15,387 nucleotides of DNA from Syntrophobacterales bacterium (GCA_030601545.1 JAUVTM010000013.1:1-15387), one strand, 5' to 3'; shown: positions 6,221 through 14,667, counted from the first letter of the stretch. Notes: generated by a model not told the origin, from the letters alone. A program made the numbers and translations.

Positions 6221-8323
6221 TTAATTGCGAGCCTTGCTAATAGACTCTCCTAAGGCAGCTTTGCGGCTGAGACGGATACGTCCATCTCTGTCGATCTCCA
6301 ACACCTTGACCAGGACCTCATCTCCTTCATTGAGAACGTCTCTCACCCTCTGCACTCGCTGATGATCCAGCTGCGAAATGTGGACCAGGCCATCTGTGCC
6401 AGGAAGTATCTCCACGAAAGCCCCGAAGTCAGTGATTTTTCGCACCCTGCCCAAGTAGAGACTACCAACTTCAGCCTCAGCCGTAAGTTTCTCTATCATC
6501 TCTACCGCCATGTTACAGCCAGCAAGGTCAGGGCTCATGATGGTCACTTTGCCATCGTCTTCGACGTCAATCTTGGTGTTGGTTTCGGCAACAATCTGGC
6601 GGATGACCTTGCCGCCAGGGCCTATGATGTCACGGATTTTGTCGGGATGTATTTCAATGGACACAACTCGTGGTGCAAAAGGTGAAAGTTCCTGGCGCGG
6701 CTCTGAAATAGTCTTGTTCATCTCCTCCAGAATAAACAGTCTACCTTCCTTGGCCTGATAGAGGGCTTGACGCATAACATCCCTCGGCACGCCAGCCACT
6801 TTGATGTCCATTTGCAGAGCTACAACGCCTTCGGAACTACCGGTCACCTTGAAGTCCATATCTCCCAGGTGGTCTTCGTCACCAAGGATATCGCTGAGGA
6901 TGGCTGTCTCATCACCCTCCATAATCAGCCCCATGGCGATCCCGGCCACAGCCTTCTCCAACGGTACACCTGCATCCATCAGAGCGAGAGAACTGGCGCA
7001 CACCGAGGCCATGGAAGAAGACCCATTGGATTCCAACACCTCGGCTACCACCCTCACAGTGTACGGAAAACCATCATGCAAGGGCATGACGGCTTTCATG
7101 GTTCGTTCTGCCAGAACTCCGTGTCCAATTTCTCGTCTGGTAGGCCCGCGGAGGAACTTCGCCTCCCCGACACAGTAAGGCGGGAAATTGTAGTGAAGCA
7201 TAAAGTTCTTGAACTCATCACCCGCCAGGGCCTCAACCTTCTGCTCGTCGGACGAGGAACCCAAGGTTACCACTGAAAGTACCTGAGTCTCGCCGCGAGT
7301 AAAAAGCCCGGAGCCGTGGGTGCGCGGTAACATGCCGACCTGGCAATCAATGGACCGTACGTCTGTGGTAGCTCTGCCATCAATTCTCGTTTTTTGGCTG
7401 ATGATCATGTCGCGCACGTACTTTTTCTCGACATTATGGATAATTTCCCGGACTTCTGACTCCCGCTCCGCAAAATCCGGCCCGAGTTCCTCCATCACTT
7501 CCAGAACCACGGCCCTCCGCTTCTCATAGCGCTCATCTTTAGCGGCAATCTTATTGGCCTCCTCGACTCGCTTCTGTGACAGCTCTGCCACCCGAGTCGC
7601 GAGAGACTCATCCTCTTCGGGAGGCTCAAAGGGCTTCTTGCTCTTGCCACAGCGCGACTTGAGCGTTTCCTGCATTTCTAGGATGGGCTGAATCGCCTCA
7701 TGCGCGAAGAAGAGCGCCTCCAATAGATCATCCTCACTTACAAACAGGGCGCTACCTTCAACCATGATAATGCCTCTGCGGTTGCCGGCCACCACCAGAT
7801 TGAGGTCACTCTCTTTCAACTGAGTCTCAGTAGGGTTGACAGCCAGTTCACCATTGGACCGGCCGACCCGAACAGCCCCGATAGGTCCTTGAAAGGGAAT
7901 GTCGGAAATTTCCAGGGCCGCGGAAGCGCCCACAAGTGCCAACGTGTCCGGATCCATGTCGGGATCAGCGGAGAGCACCGTCGCAATCACCTGAAGTTCT
8001 TTTCGGTATTTTTCGGGAAATAGCGGCCGAATTGGCCGGTCGATGAGGCGGGATCTTAGGGTTTCTCTTTCGCTGGGTCGACCGACTTCACGCCGGAAAA
8101 ACCCTCCGGGAATACGACCCACCGCGAAACCCTTTTCCATGTAATCAACACTGAGCGGTAAAAAATCAATGCCTTTCCGGGTCCTTTCATCACCGACTGC
8201 AGTTACCAGTATCACGGTGTCACCGTAGCTGACGATTACCGCACCACTAGCCTGTTTTGCCATCTGCCCGGTTTCCAGCCTCAATTTTCGGCCACCTACT
8301 TCTAGCTCAACAACTTCTTTCAT
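6221..8323 (-). CDS. pnp: Polyribonucleotide nucleotidyltransferase (PNPase)
   Basis: This 700-residue PNPase is full length. The trimeric enzyme degrades RNA 3' to 5' using phosphate, releasing nucleoside diphosphates, and can add tails in reverse. The order is RNase PH core 1 (about 1-200, with the RNA-binding loop GGFFRR at 73-78), a helical linker, RNase PH core 2 (about 310-540, with the catalytic-region motif LGDMDFKVTGS), a KH domain (IIGPGGKVIRQI) and a C-terminal S1 domain (GRVRKITDFGAFVEILPG). It starts at ATG 8323 with AAGGAAG 7 nt upstream. The rpsO-pnp order with a leader of about 230 nt parallels E. coli, where pnp controls its own message through a leader hairpin. Confidence 0.98.
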   Translation of the reverse strand: MKEVVELEVGGRKLRLETGQMAKQASGAVIVSYGDTVILVTAVGDERTRKGIDFLPLSVDYMEKGFAVGRIPGGFFRREVGRPSERETLRSRLIDRPIRPLFPEKYRKELQVIATVLSADPDMDPDTLALVGASAALEISDIPFQGPIGAVRVGRSNGELAVNPTETQLKESDLNLVVAGNRRGIIMVEGSALFVSEDDLLEALFFAHEAIQPILEMQETLKSRCGKSKKPFEPPEEDESLATRVAELSQKRVEEANKIAAKDERYEKRRAVVLEVMEELGPDFAERESEVREIIHNVEKKYVRDMIISQKTRIDGRATTDVRSIDCQVGMLPRTHGSGLFTRGETQVLSVVTLGSSSDEQKVEALAGDEFKNFMLHYNFPPYCVGEAKFLRGPTRREIGHGVLAERTMKAVMPLHDGFPYTVRVVAEVLESNGSSSMASVCASSLALMDAGVPLEKAVAGIAMGLIMEGDETAILSDILGDEDHLGDMDFKVTGSSEGVVALQMDIKVAGVPRDVMRQALYQAKEGRLFILEEMNKTISEPRQELSPFAPRVVSIEIHPDKIRDIIGPGGKVIRQIVAETNTKIDVEDDGKVTIMSPDLAGCNMAVEMIEKLTAEAEVGSLYLGRVRKITDFGAFVEILPGTDGLVHISQLDHQRVQRVRDVLNEGDEVLVKVLEIDRDGRIRLSRKAALGESISKARN

Positions 8324-8549
8324 AATGTTACTTCCTTTACTGCTCCAGCTCTATCATGCAGATAGAGCAAAAGCTTCTTGTTCTCGAGCCAATGCCGGAT
8401 TGGCAGGCTCGCTCTCAGCCTTGGCAAGGCCAAGACAAATTTCTGAATCTTACCCGGTCTGTGCCTGGGTTCCATTCTCGAATGCTTTCCCGGCGGACTG
8501 CAGCACAAACCATAAGCAGACCCCTACAAAAGGTCTTCGCTGCATGTCT
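8324..8549 (-). promoter_or_regulatory. rpsO-pnp spacer / pnp leader with hairpins
   Basis: This 226-bp gap holds no credible gene. On the pnp-sense strand it can form an AGACC/GGTCT hairpin just after rpsO (8518-8536), alternative GCCTT/AAGGC or CTTGGC/GCCAAG hairpins near 8418-8434, a GCCAAT/ATTGGC hairpin (8388-8404) and a strong hairpin at 8348-8368. No clear sigma-70 promoter was identified. The layout fits a cotranscribed rpsO-pnp message with a structured, possibly RNase III-processed leader. Confidence 0.5.
8348..8368 (-). promoter_or_regulatory. Perfect 8-bp hairpin beside the pnp RBS
   Basis: GCTCTATC (8348-8355) and GATAGAGC (8361-8368) are perfect complements around a 5-nt loop. 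The base of the stem lies about 24 nt upstream of the pnp ATG and about 10 nt upstream of its AAGGAAG ribosome binding site. The position suggests control of pnp translation or message stability. Confidence 0.55.
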
Positions 8550-8819
8550 TTACCGGCGAAGCCCCAATCGTTTTATAACCTCTTGGTATCTACTCACATC
8601 TTTTCTCTTAAGATAATCTAAGAGTCGGCGGCGTTGTCCCACCAACTTCAGCAGGCCCCGCCGGGAATGATGGTCTTTCTTGTGAGTCTTGAAATGTTCG
8701 GTGAGATAGCTGATGCGTTCACTGAGCAACGCTATCTGCACTTCTGGAGAACCGGTATCGGTCTCATGCGTCTTGAAATCCTCTATTACTTCCTTTTTCC
8801 TTTCAGCATTTAGTGCCAC
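8550..8819 (-). CDS. rpsO: 30S ribosomal protein S15
   Basis: S15 binds the central domain of 16S rRNA early in 30S assembly. The sequence contains the family core DTGSPEVQIALLSERI, HKKDHHSRRGLLKLVGQRRRLLDYLKRKD and the terminal RLGLRR. I chose GTG at 8819: it gives 89 residues (MALNAERKKE), the usual S15 length, and lies 8 nt after a strong GAGGAGG. The alternative TTG at 8825 would be only 2 nt from that ribosome binding site. It sits between truB (88 bp upstream) and pnp, the conserved order. In E. coli S15 represses its own translation; nothing decisive for that is seen here. Confidence 0.97.
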   Translation of the reverse strand: MALNAERKKEVIEDFKTHETDTGSPEVQIALLSERISYLTEHFKTHKKDHHSRRGLLKLVGQRRRLLDYLKRKDVSRYQEVIKRLGLRR

Positions 8820-8851
8820 CGTCAAAACCTCCTCGTGCTTCGACCTTGACC

Positions 8852-8857
8852 ATTATC
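8852..8857 (-). promoter_or_regulatory. Possible -10 box for rpsO
   Basis: In the 88-bp truB-rpsO gap the minus strand reads GATAAT at 8857-8852, one base from the sigma-70 -10 consensus, within a locally AT-rich stretch. No good -35 hexamer is found 16-18 bp upstream, so the call is weak. Confidence 0.22.
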
Positions 8858-8907
8858 GTTTTCACAAAGAAAATGAATATATCTCCGAAAACCCTCAGTT
8901 TAACCTA

Positions 8908-9900
8908 CTAAACCGGACCAAAAACCCGCAGAGTCTTAAATGTGACTCCCCCTTCCTGACTATCGTTAGCAGCCTTGGCCGCTTTAGAAACCATTGCCAC
9001 CAGGTTATTATCGGGGTCCAGAATCTTATGCAGACCTGCAGGCCAACCTGGGCTGGGCCCAGGGTCAAGAAACTGGATCGAGTCCAGTGTGGAACCTTGG
9101 CGTATTCTCTTGGCATCCAGGTGCGAGACTCTCAGCTCGGGATAACAATCTAAGGCCTGAACTGAAGTGATCAGCAACTGGTGCAACTCACCCCTCGCCA
9201 TGCTTTCTTCAAGCTGTTCCAGGGTTACAGCCTGTCTCAGATTAAATCCACCACTTGCCAACCGTCGCAACTGGCTCACGTGCCCATTGCAGTTCAGGTA
9301 GCGGGCCAGATCCACCCCCAGGCTCCGCACATAGGTGCCCTTCGAGCACGTGACCTCAAAAGTTGCCTCCGGCCAGCGTAACTCGCAGAAGGAAAGGGCT
9401 TTGATCTCCACTTTGCGATTGGGTGGAGTTACCTCAACACCGCGACGCGCCAGTTGGTAAAGCCGTTGCCCTCCCACTCGCACCGCCGAGTAGCGTGGTA
9501 CCGTCTGCTCTATTTCGCCGATGAAGGCGTCACAGGCCGCCCTAATCTCCTTCTCTGGCAAGGGCTCACATGGCAGTCGAGCCACCACCTTGCCGGTGCT
9601 GTCTTGGGTATCCGTTTCAACGCCAAAGTAAACAGTAAAAAGATATGTCTTTTCATGCTCTGCGAGAAACGGAGCAAGTTTGGTGGCGCCGTTAATCAGC
9701 AGGACCAGCACCCCAGTGGCGAAGGGATCCAAGGTGCCACTGTGCCCCACCTTGGCAGCTCCCAGCTTCCTCTTCACTTTTTGGACCACATCATGGGAGG
9801 TAAAACCTGCCGGTTTATCAAAAACCAAAACCTCATCACCAGTGAAGCTGGCCCGCGTATTGAGTCTTTTTGTTTTCTTCGTCCTCGTGCTGGAGCTCAC
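8908..9900 (-). CDS. truB: tRNA pseudouridine(55) synthase TruB
   Basis: TruB converts U55 of the tRNA T-loop to pseudouridine. The catalytic motif GHSGTLDPFATGVL carries Asp58 with the chosen start. The early motif DKPAGFTSHDVV, the SAVRVGGQRLYQLARRGVEV segment and KGTYVRSLGVDL are also typical. The start is GTG at 9900, which overlaps the nrnA stop as GTGA and is preceded by GGAGG 6 nt upstream, giving 330 residues. A longer frame opening at 9963 lies inside nrnA and is rejected. The C-terminal ~80 residues form a PUA-like tail. It is coupled to nrnA and followed by rpsO. Confidence 0.96.
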   Translation of the reverse strand: MSSSTRTKKTKRLNTRASFTGDEVLVFDKPAGFTSHDVVQKVKRKLGAAKVGHSGTLDPFATGVLVLLINGATKLAPFLAEHEKTYLFTVYFGVETDTQDSTGKVVARLPCEPLPEKEIRAACDAFIGEIEQTVPRYSAVRVGGQRLYQLARRGVEVTPPNRKVEIKALSFCELRWPEATFEVTCSKGTYVRSLGVDLARYLNCNGHVSQLRRLASGGFNLRQAVTLEQLEESMARGELHQLLITSVQALDCYPELRVSHLDAKRIRQGSTLDSIQFLDPGPSPGWPAGLHKILDPDNNLVAMVSKAAKAANDSQEGGVTFKTLRVFGPV

Positions 9901-10865
9901 TGCAGACCTCCGGCAATAAATTCCTCTGCCGCTGTCAGAACTTTTTCTACAACCTCTGACCACGATCCTTTTACCCGAAATGCTGCCGCATTATGGTGCC
10001 CACCACCGCCATGAATCCGGGCAAACTCAGCCACGTTCAGGCCAGCTCTAGCTCGCAAACTAACATTCACCTGATCCGAATCCATCTCTCGAAAGAAAAT
10101 AGCTATCTCAGCGGTGCTAATCGCCCGGGGATAATTAACGAACCCATCGGTGTCGATGAAACTGGTCCCAGTCTCCTCCAGCATCCGTCGGCTCACCCGC
10201 ATGGCCGCCAGACGTCCATTACTCCTGAGAGTTAGGGTATCGAGGCTGAGAGCTAACAGCTGTATACGCTCTGGGCTCATACTTTCATAAATCTCGCCGG
10301 CTACTTTCTGCGGCACCACTCCGTGCGAGACCATTTCTGAGGCTATGGCCAGAGCCCTTGCCGTAGTGTTGGCAAAACGAAAAGACCCTGTATCGGTCAA
10401 AATGGCAGTATAGATGTTCTCTGCTGCCTCCGGGGTCAAGGACACCGGAATGGCCTGAAAGATTTCATAAAGAATCTCGGCAGTGCTACTGCACTCTGGC
10501 CGGACCAGGTTCAGTTGGCCAAAATCACCACTGGAACTATGATGGTCGATATGGATGATTTTTCGGACGTGCTGGAGAACCTCGGCAGCGCTGCCAATCC
10601 TGTCAAGTGCACCACAATCCAGTACCACTGCCACTTCAAAGCGGTCGGGACCCGATATTTCTCTGACAATTCGGTCCGAATAAGGCAGGAATCGTAAGAA
10701 TCTGGGCACCTCATCCTGGCAGTACGCCACCACCTGTTTAGCCATTCCCTCGAGCACCAAGGCGAGGGCCCCCATAGACCCGATAGCGTCACCGTCTGGG
10801 TTTACGTGGGTGGCCACCAGAAAGCGTTCGTTGTTCTTGAACTCTCGTGCAATTGTCGCAATCAT
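9897..10865 (-). CDS. nrnA: DHH/DHHA1 phosphoesterase, NrnA-like (nanoRNase/pAp phosphatase)
   Basis: This 322-residue protein belongs to the DHH superfamily of Mn-dependent phosphoesterases that clear nanoRNAs and often dephosphorylate pAp. Motifs include THVNPDGDAIGS (Asp24, Asp26), VVLDCG (Asp83), IDHHSS (Asp107-His108-His109), LTDTGSFRF (Asp158), and the DHHA1 glycine-rich motif GGGGHHNAA near residue 295. Some family members also handle cyclic dinucleotides, which cannot be judged from sequence. The ATG overlaps the rbfA stop (ATGA, 10862-10865) and its own stop overlaps truB, so rbfA-nrnA-truB appear translationally coupled. Its place beside pnp fits RNA turnover, since PNPase leaves short oligoribonucleotides. 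Confidence 0.94.
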   Translation of the reverse strand: MIATIAREFKNNERFLVATHVNPDGDAIGSMGALALVLEGMAKQVVAYCQDEVPRFLRFLPYSDRIVREISGPDRFEVAVVLDCGALDRIGSAAEVLQHVRKIIHIDHHSSSGDFGQLNLVRPECSSTAEILYEIFQAIPVSLTPEAAENIYTAILTDTGSFRFANTTARALAIASEMVSHGVVPQKVAGEIYESMSPERIQLLALSLDTLTLRSNGRLAAMRVSRRMLEETGTSFIDTDGFVNYPRAISTAEIAIFFREMDSDQVNVSLRARAGLNVAEFARIHGGGGHHNAAAFRVKGSWSEVVEKVLTAAEEFIAGGLQ

Positions 10866-11215
10866 TCCAGACCAGGTTCCTTGAGCTCAGTGAGCAGTCG
10901 GTCAATGTGAGATCCGTGTTCCAGAGAAGCATCGAAGTAAAATGTAATCTCCGGGATGCGTCGAAGGTGGAGCCGTTTACCCAGTTCACGCTTGACAAAA
11001 CCTCGAGCACTTTCCAAACCCACAGTTGCTGCCGCCTTTTTTTCCTCGTCACCGAGCAAGCTGTAGAATACTTTGGCCTGTCGCAGGTCCGGTGACACAT
11101 CGACAGCCGTCAAGGTGATGTCAGCAAGGCGAGGGTCATTCACCCTCCGCAGAAGTACTTCGGCAAGCGCCTTCAAGATAAGATCCGCAACACGATCTGC
11201 CCGTTTGTGTTCCAT
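10862..11215 (-). CDS. rbfA: 30S ribosome-binding factor A
   Basis: The 117-residue product is a KH-like ribosome assembly factor for late 16S maturation. It shows the family pattern RADRVADLILKALAEVLLRRVNDPRL, VDVSPDLRQAKVFYSLLG and RIPEITFYFDASLEHGSHIDRLL. It starts at ATG 11215, where the ribosome binding site is weak (a GAG within CGAGAATATC). Its leader is the word-repeat spacer at 11221-11344, so the repeat may shape translation initiation. Its stop overlaps the nrnA start. Confidence 0.96.
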   Translation of the reverse strand: MEHKRADRVADLILKALAEVLLRRVNDPRLADITLTAVDVSPDLRQAKVFYSLLGDEEKKAAATVGLESARGFVKRELGKRLHLRRIPEITFYFDASLEHGSHIDRLLTELKEPGLE

Positions 11216-11220
11216 GATAT

Positions 11221-11344
11221 TCTCGATACTAGATGCTAGATGCTGGATTCTAGATCCTTGATCCTGGATTCTGGATTCTAGATGCTGGGTCGCAGGTGAA
11301 GACTTTGAAGGAATTCCTCCAGTATCGAGTATCTAGTATCTAGA
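11221..11344. repeat. TAGATGCTGGATTC word repeat / quasi-palindrome
   Basis: The rbfA-DUF503 spacer is made of words such as CTAGATGC, TGCTGGATTC, TAGATCC and CTGGATTC. The first 26 nt (11221-11246, TCTCGATACT to TGCTGG) and the last 26 nt (11319-11344, CCAGTATCGA to TATCTAGA) are inverted copies agreeing at 22 of 26 positions. The right arm runs over the DUF503 stop codon (11340-11342). The transcript could fold as one long imperfect hairpin just ahead of rbfA. Confidence 0.65.
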
Positions 11345-11627
11345 AGTGAATCAATTCCGTCTGGATATCCACAATCTCGGCCAACTGTAGATCCTCAACG
11401 AAATTGATGGCTTTGTCCAATTTAGATTCAATGTATCTTCCCTCATTGCCCACTGCGACGATACCCAACTCAGCAGCCTGCCATAGATCCTGGGCGTCGG
11501 TTTCAGCCACTGCCAGATTGAAACGCTGGCGTAGTCGCCCGCAAATGCTCTTGATCACCTTTCGCTTGCCCTTGAGGGATTGGTTACCCGGCAAACGCAA
11601 GCTTAGCTTTGTAATCCCCACAACCAT
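11340..11627 (-). CDS. DUF503 / YlxP-like protein
   Basis: This 95-residue protein matches the small DUF503 family found in nusA-infB operons (YlxP in Bacillus): MVVGITKLSLRLPGNQSLKGKRKVIKS at the start and a C-terminal strand ending VDIQTELIHF. The family has a ferredoxin-like fold and is suspected to act in ribosome maturation or RNA binding, but no firm function is established. It begins at ATG 11627, 38 bp after the infB stop, with a weak ribosome binding site. Its stop codon lies inside the arm of the following quasi-palindrome. Confidence 0.9.
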   Translation of the reverse strand: MVVGITKLSLRLPGNQSLKGKRKVIKSICGRLRQRFNLAVAETDAQDLWQAAELGIVAVGNEGRYIESKLDKAINFVEDLQLAEIVDIQTELIHF

Positions 11628-11665
11628 CGCCGTATCTTGGTGGTTCTTTGCTCTTGCCGCGCTGC

Positions 11666-14287
11666 CTACTCCGTTTTGTTGTTGCCTTTTTCAGGCTCCA
11701 GGACAGGTTTGATTTCTTCGATTGTGTATGTCTCAAGGATATCGCCAATCTTGATATCGTTGAAATTCTCAATGATTATGCCGCAATCCTGACCCGCTTT
11801 GACCTCTTTGACCTCATCTTTGTAACGCCTCAGCGAAGCGATCTTACTATCGTTGATCACCACGTTGTCACGCAGCACCCTGATCTTTGCTCCTCGCTCC
11901 ACCCGGCCTTCCTTGACCATACTGCCGGCAACAGTCCCTATCTTGGAAATATGAAACGTCTTGAGCACCTCGGCACGACCCACGAAGTGCTCTTTGTATA
12001 TGGGCTCTAACATTCCCTCCATTGCGTCTCTTACTTCCGCTACAAGTTGATAGATGACGTCATAGAAGCGCAGGTCGACTTTCTCAGCTTCTGCTAACTC
12101 TTGGGCTTTCTGCGAAGCCCTGACGCTAAAGCCAATAGTTATGGCATCTGAAGCGGAAGACAGCATCACATCTGTCTCAGTAACAGCTCCCGCTGCACTA
12201 TGAATGATGTTGACCTTGATCTCCTTGGTACTCAGATTGTTCAGGGAGTCGGTAATGGCCTCCAAGGAGCCTTGAACGTCAGCCTTGAGCACAATCTTGA
12301 GCTCCTTGGTCTCACCCTCTTTGATTCGCTCAAAGAGGGTATCCAAAGTTACTTTCGTCGCTTGGGAAAGCTCTGCTTCACGCAACTGCAACTGCCGGTG
12401 TGCTGCCACCTGTTTTGCCTGTTTATCGTCGTTCACCACCACCAACTCATCCCCAGCCAGTGGCACCCCTGATATTCCGTGTACTTCCACAGGCATGGAC
12501 GGCGGTGCTTCTGCCACTTTACTGCCGCGCTCGTCCAGCATGGCTCGTACCCTGCCGTAGAAGGTGCCACAGACAAAAGGATCTCCGGCTCGCAGGGTTC
12601 CCTCTTGCACCAAGACAGTGGCCAACGGTCCCTTACCTCTGTCCAATCTAGCCTCGACCACCCGCCCTCTTGACTTCTTGTCGGGATTGGCCTTCAGTTC
12701 CATTAGTTCAGCCTGGAGCAAGATGAGCTCAAGCAATTCATCCAGCCCTGTCTTCTGTGTGGCTGACACTTCCACCATGGTGGTATCACCGCCCCACTCC
12801 TCTGGATTCAGCCCTCTCTCGGCCAACTCACGTTTCACCCTGTCGGGGTCGGCATTTTCTTTGTCTATCTTGTTTATGGCCACCAGGATCTGAATCCCCG
12901 CCGCCTGGGCGTGGTTGATTGCCTCAACCGTCTGTTGCATCACCCCATCATCGGCCGCCACCACGAGAACCACCAAGTCGGTTACCTGGGCACCACGGGC
13001 CCGCATGGCCGTAAAAGCCTCATGGCCTGGGGTGTCCAAGAAGACCACTAGGCCTGCATCCAGCTTCACATTGTAAGCACCTATATGCTGGGTGATACCT
13101 CCTGCCTCTCCCTCTGTAACCTTGGTCTGCCGGATAGCGTCCAGCAGGGAAGTTTTGCCGTGATCAACGTGTCCCATAATGGTTACCACCGGAGGCCGTG
13201 TTTTGAGGTCTTCCTCCTTATCCGGGATAGCCTGTAGGATTTCCGCCTCCTCAAAACCTGTTTTCTCGGCTTCATAATCAAATTCCGTCGCCACCAGGGA
13301 AGCGGTGTCAAAATCAATCGCCTGGTTCACTGTCGCCATGAGGCCCAATTCCATAAGTTTCGTGATGACCTCTCTGGCCTTGACTCCCATGCTCTTGGCA
13401 AAATTTGCCACGGTGATGGCTTCGTCAAGTTTGACCCTTCGCTTGGCGGCTTTGGGTATGGTGATCTCGGTTTGCTTTATGTCTTTCGCAATTGCTCGTG
13501 CTCGTGCTGCCCTGCGACCCTTCATCATCCGGCCCGGCCCGCGACGCCTGGCGTAAAGATCGTCCCCAGTGACCACCTCTTTGCGGCGACTCGGCAGTCC
13601 CCTCCTCATTGGCCGTTCCTCACCCTCACCAACTCGTGCTCGTTTCCCTTTCTTCTTCTTGGGTTTGCCCGGTCTCTTTTTCGCCTCAGCCTCGGGTTTT
13701 GGTGGACCCGGCACAGGCTCAACCACTTTCTCCACTGCTTTCATTGATTCTTCAACCTTGGGTTCTGCCTTCTCCGGTTCAGTAACAGCCTCGGGCACCC
13801 GCTCAGGTAGCTTAATAATTTTGGCGGAAACCCCTTTCTTGGCGCGCCTCCGGGGTTTTTTGACCTTCTTTTCCTTTTCCTTTACTTTCTTTGCCAGTTT
13901 TTTCTTTTTCGCGACCTCCACATCCGGTTCAACTTTCTCTGGTTTTTCGGGCTCAACCTCTGGTGCTTCTCCCTCAACCACAGGCGGTGGCAACTCCGCC
14001 TCGACTTCCGCTTCAGCCTGTTCCTCGACGGGGGGTGCTGTCTCTGCCGCTACTTCAGTCTTAACAATTTTTCGCCGCCTGCGGATGACTCCTCGACGAA
14101 CCCGCTTTTCCTCGATCAGTTGCTGCGATCGACCCGTCGCCATGTCACGAATCAGTTGGGCCTGCTCTTCATCCAAAGAGCTCATGTGCCCTTTGATCTG
14201 AATGCCCAAACTGTCGATCTGCTCCAGCAGGTCCGTGTTGGGAATGTCTAATTCTTTTGCTAGTTCGTACACCCTCAACTTCGCCAT
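11666..14287 (-). CDS. infB: Translation initiation factor IF-2
   Basis: IF-2 is the GTPase that brings initiator tRNA to the 30S subunit and promotes subunit joining. The 873-residue protein has an N-terminal IF2_N domain (1-52), an Arg-rich stretch (RVRRGVIRRRRK, 62-73) and a long low-complexity linker with alternating acidic (Glu/Pro, 80-125 and 165-205) and basic (Lys/Arg, 126-152 and 203-262) blocks. A second IF2_N-like domain follows (about 286-340). The G domain has GHVDHGKT (372-379), DTPGH (418-422) and NKID (472-475). Beta-barrel, linker and C2 fMet-tRNA-binding domains complete it. It starts at ATG 14287 with a G-rich ribosome binding site (GGGGGG), 71 bp after ylxR. Confidence 0.98.
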   Translation of the reverse strand: MAKLRVYELAKELDIPNTDLLEQIDSLGIQIKGHMSSLDEEQAQLIRDMATGRSQQLIEEKRVRRGVIRRRRKIVKTEVAAETAPPVEEQAEAEVEAELPPPVVEGEAPEVEPEKPEKVEPDVEVAKKKKLAKKVKEKEKKVKKPRRRAKKGVSAKIIKLPERVPEAVTEPEKAEPKVEESMKAVEKVVEPVPGPPKPEAEAKKRPGKPKKKKGKRARVGEGEERPMRRGLPSRRKEVVTGDDLYARRRGPGRMMKGRRAARARAIAKDIKQTEITIPKAAKRRVKLDEAITVANFAKSMGVKAREVITKLMELGLMATVNQAIDFDTASLVATEFDYEAEKTGFEEAEILQAIPDKEEDLKTRPPVVTIMGHVDHGKTSLLDAIRQTKVTEGEAGGITQHIGAYNVKLDAGLVVFLDTPGHEAFTAMRARGAQVTDLVVLVVAADDGVMQQTVEAINHAQAAGIQILVAINKIDKENADPDRVKRELAERGLNPEEWGGDTTMVEVSATQKTGLDELLELILLQAELMELKANPDKKSRGRVVEARLDRGKGPLATVLVQEGTLRAGDPFVCGTFYGRVRAMLDERGSKVAEAPPSMPVEVHGISGVPLAGDELVVVNDDKQAKQVAAHRQLQLREAELSQATKVTLDTLFERIKEGETKELKIVLKADVQGSLEAITDSLNNLSTKEIKVNIIHSAAGAVTETDVMLSSASDAITIGFSVRASQKAQELAEAEKVDLRFYDVIYQLVAEVRDAMEGMLEPIYKEHFVGRAEVLKTFHISKIGTVAGSMVKEGRVERGAKIRVLRDNVVINDSKIASLRRYKDEVKEVKAGQDCGIIIENFNDIKIGDILETYTIEEIKPVLEPEKGNNKTE

Positions 14288-14358
14288 GCAACCCCCCGAC
14301 TTCTATTAATATACTATCTTCGAAAGTTCATAACAGCACTCTTGAGTGCTTGGTCAGA

Positions 14359-14667
14359 TCATTGCTCTTGAAATTGGACGCTACACCTCTTGAGAGCCTC
14401 CGCCATGGTCAGGGCAGGATTCCAAGCGGTCTGGGGTAGCGATCGTCGAAACGCCTTCTCCAGGTAGGCCAGTTTGACTCGCGTCAGGCACTCTGGCCTC
14501 GGGCACACATAGGAGCCACGCCCACGGCGCCGTTGCTGGTAATCCAGGCACACCTTGCTTTCCTCATCCAGCGCCAACCTAAGGAGTTCGGCTTTGGCTC
14601 TCTTGCTGCCGCAGACAATGCACGTTCGCTGCGGCTGTCCCCGCTTCTCTCCTTTCTTCATACTCAT
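14359..14667 (-). CDS. ylxR: YlxR/RnpM family RNA-binding protein (DUF448)
   Basis: The 102-residue protein carries the YlxR signature RTCIVCGSKRAKAELLRL, GRGSYVCP and the C-terminal LEKAFRR. The two Cys-containing motifs (CIVC; CPRPEC) may bind a metal in this lineage. Family members sit between nusA and infB; the Gram-positive member has been described as an RNase P RNA-binding modulator. The ATG at 14667 overlaps the stop of the Lys/Ala-repeat gene as ATGA; a second ATG two codons later (14661) is possible. It is followed by infB. Confidence 0.94.
   Translation of the reverse strand: MSMKKGEKRGQPQRTCIVCGSKRAKAELLRLALDEESKVCLDYQQRRRGRGSYVCPRPECLTRVKLAYLEKAFRRSLPQTAWNPALTMAEALKRCSVQFQEQ

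Noticed and set aside
8320..8508. 62-codon minus-strand frame ending in a TGA that overlaps the pnp ATG
   Set aside because: It needs a TTG start without a ribosome binding site, its sequence has no family resemblance, and the region is better explained as a structured leader. The overlap is probably chance.
13569..14201. 210-codon plus-strand frame opposite the infB linker
   Set aside because: It is a Ser/Phe-rich shadow of the Lys/Glu/Pro-rich IF-2 linker.
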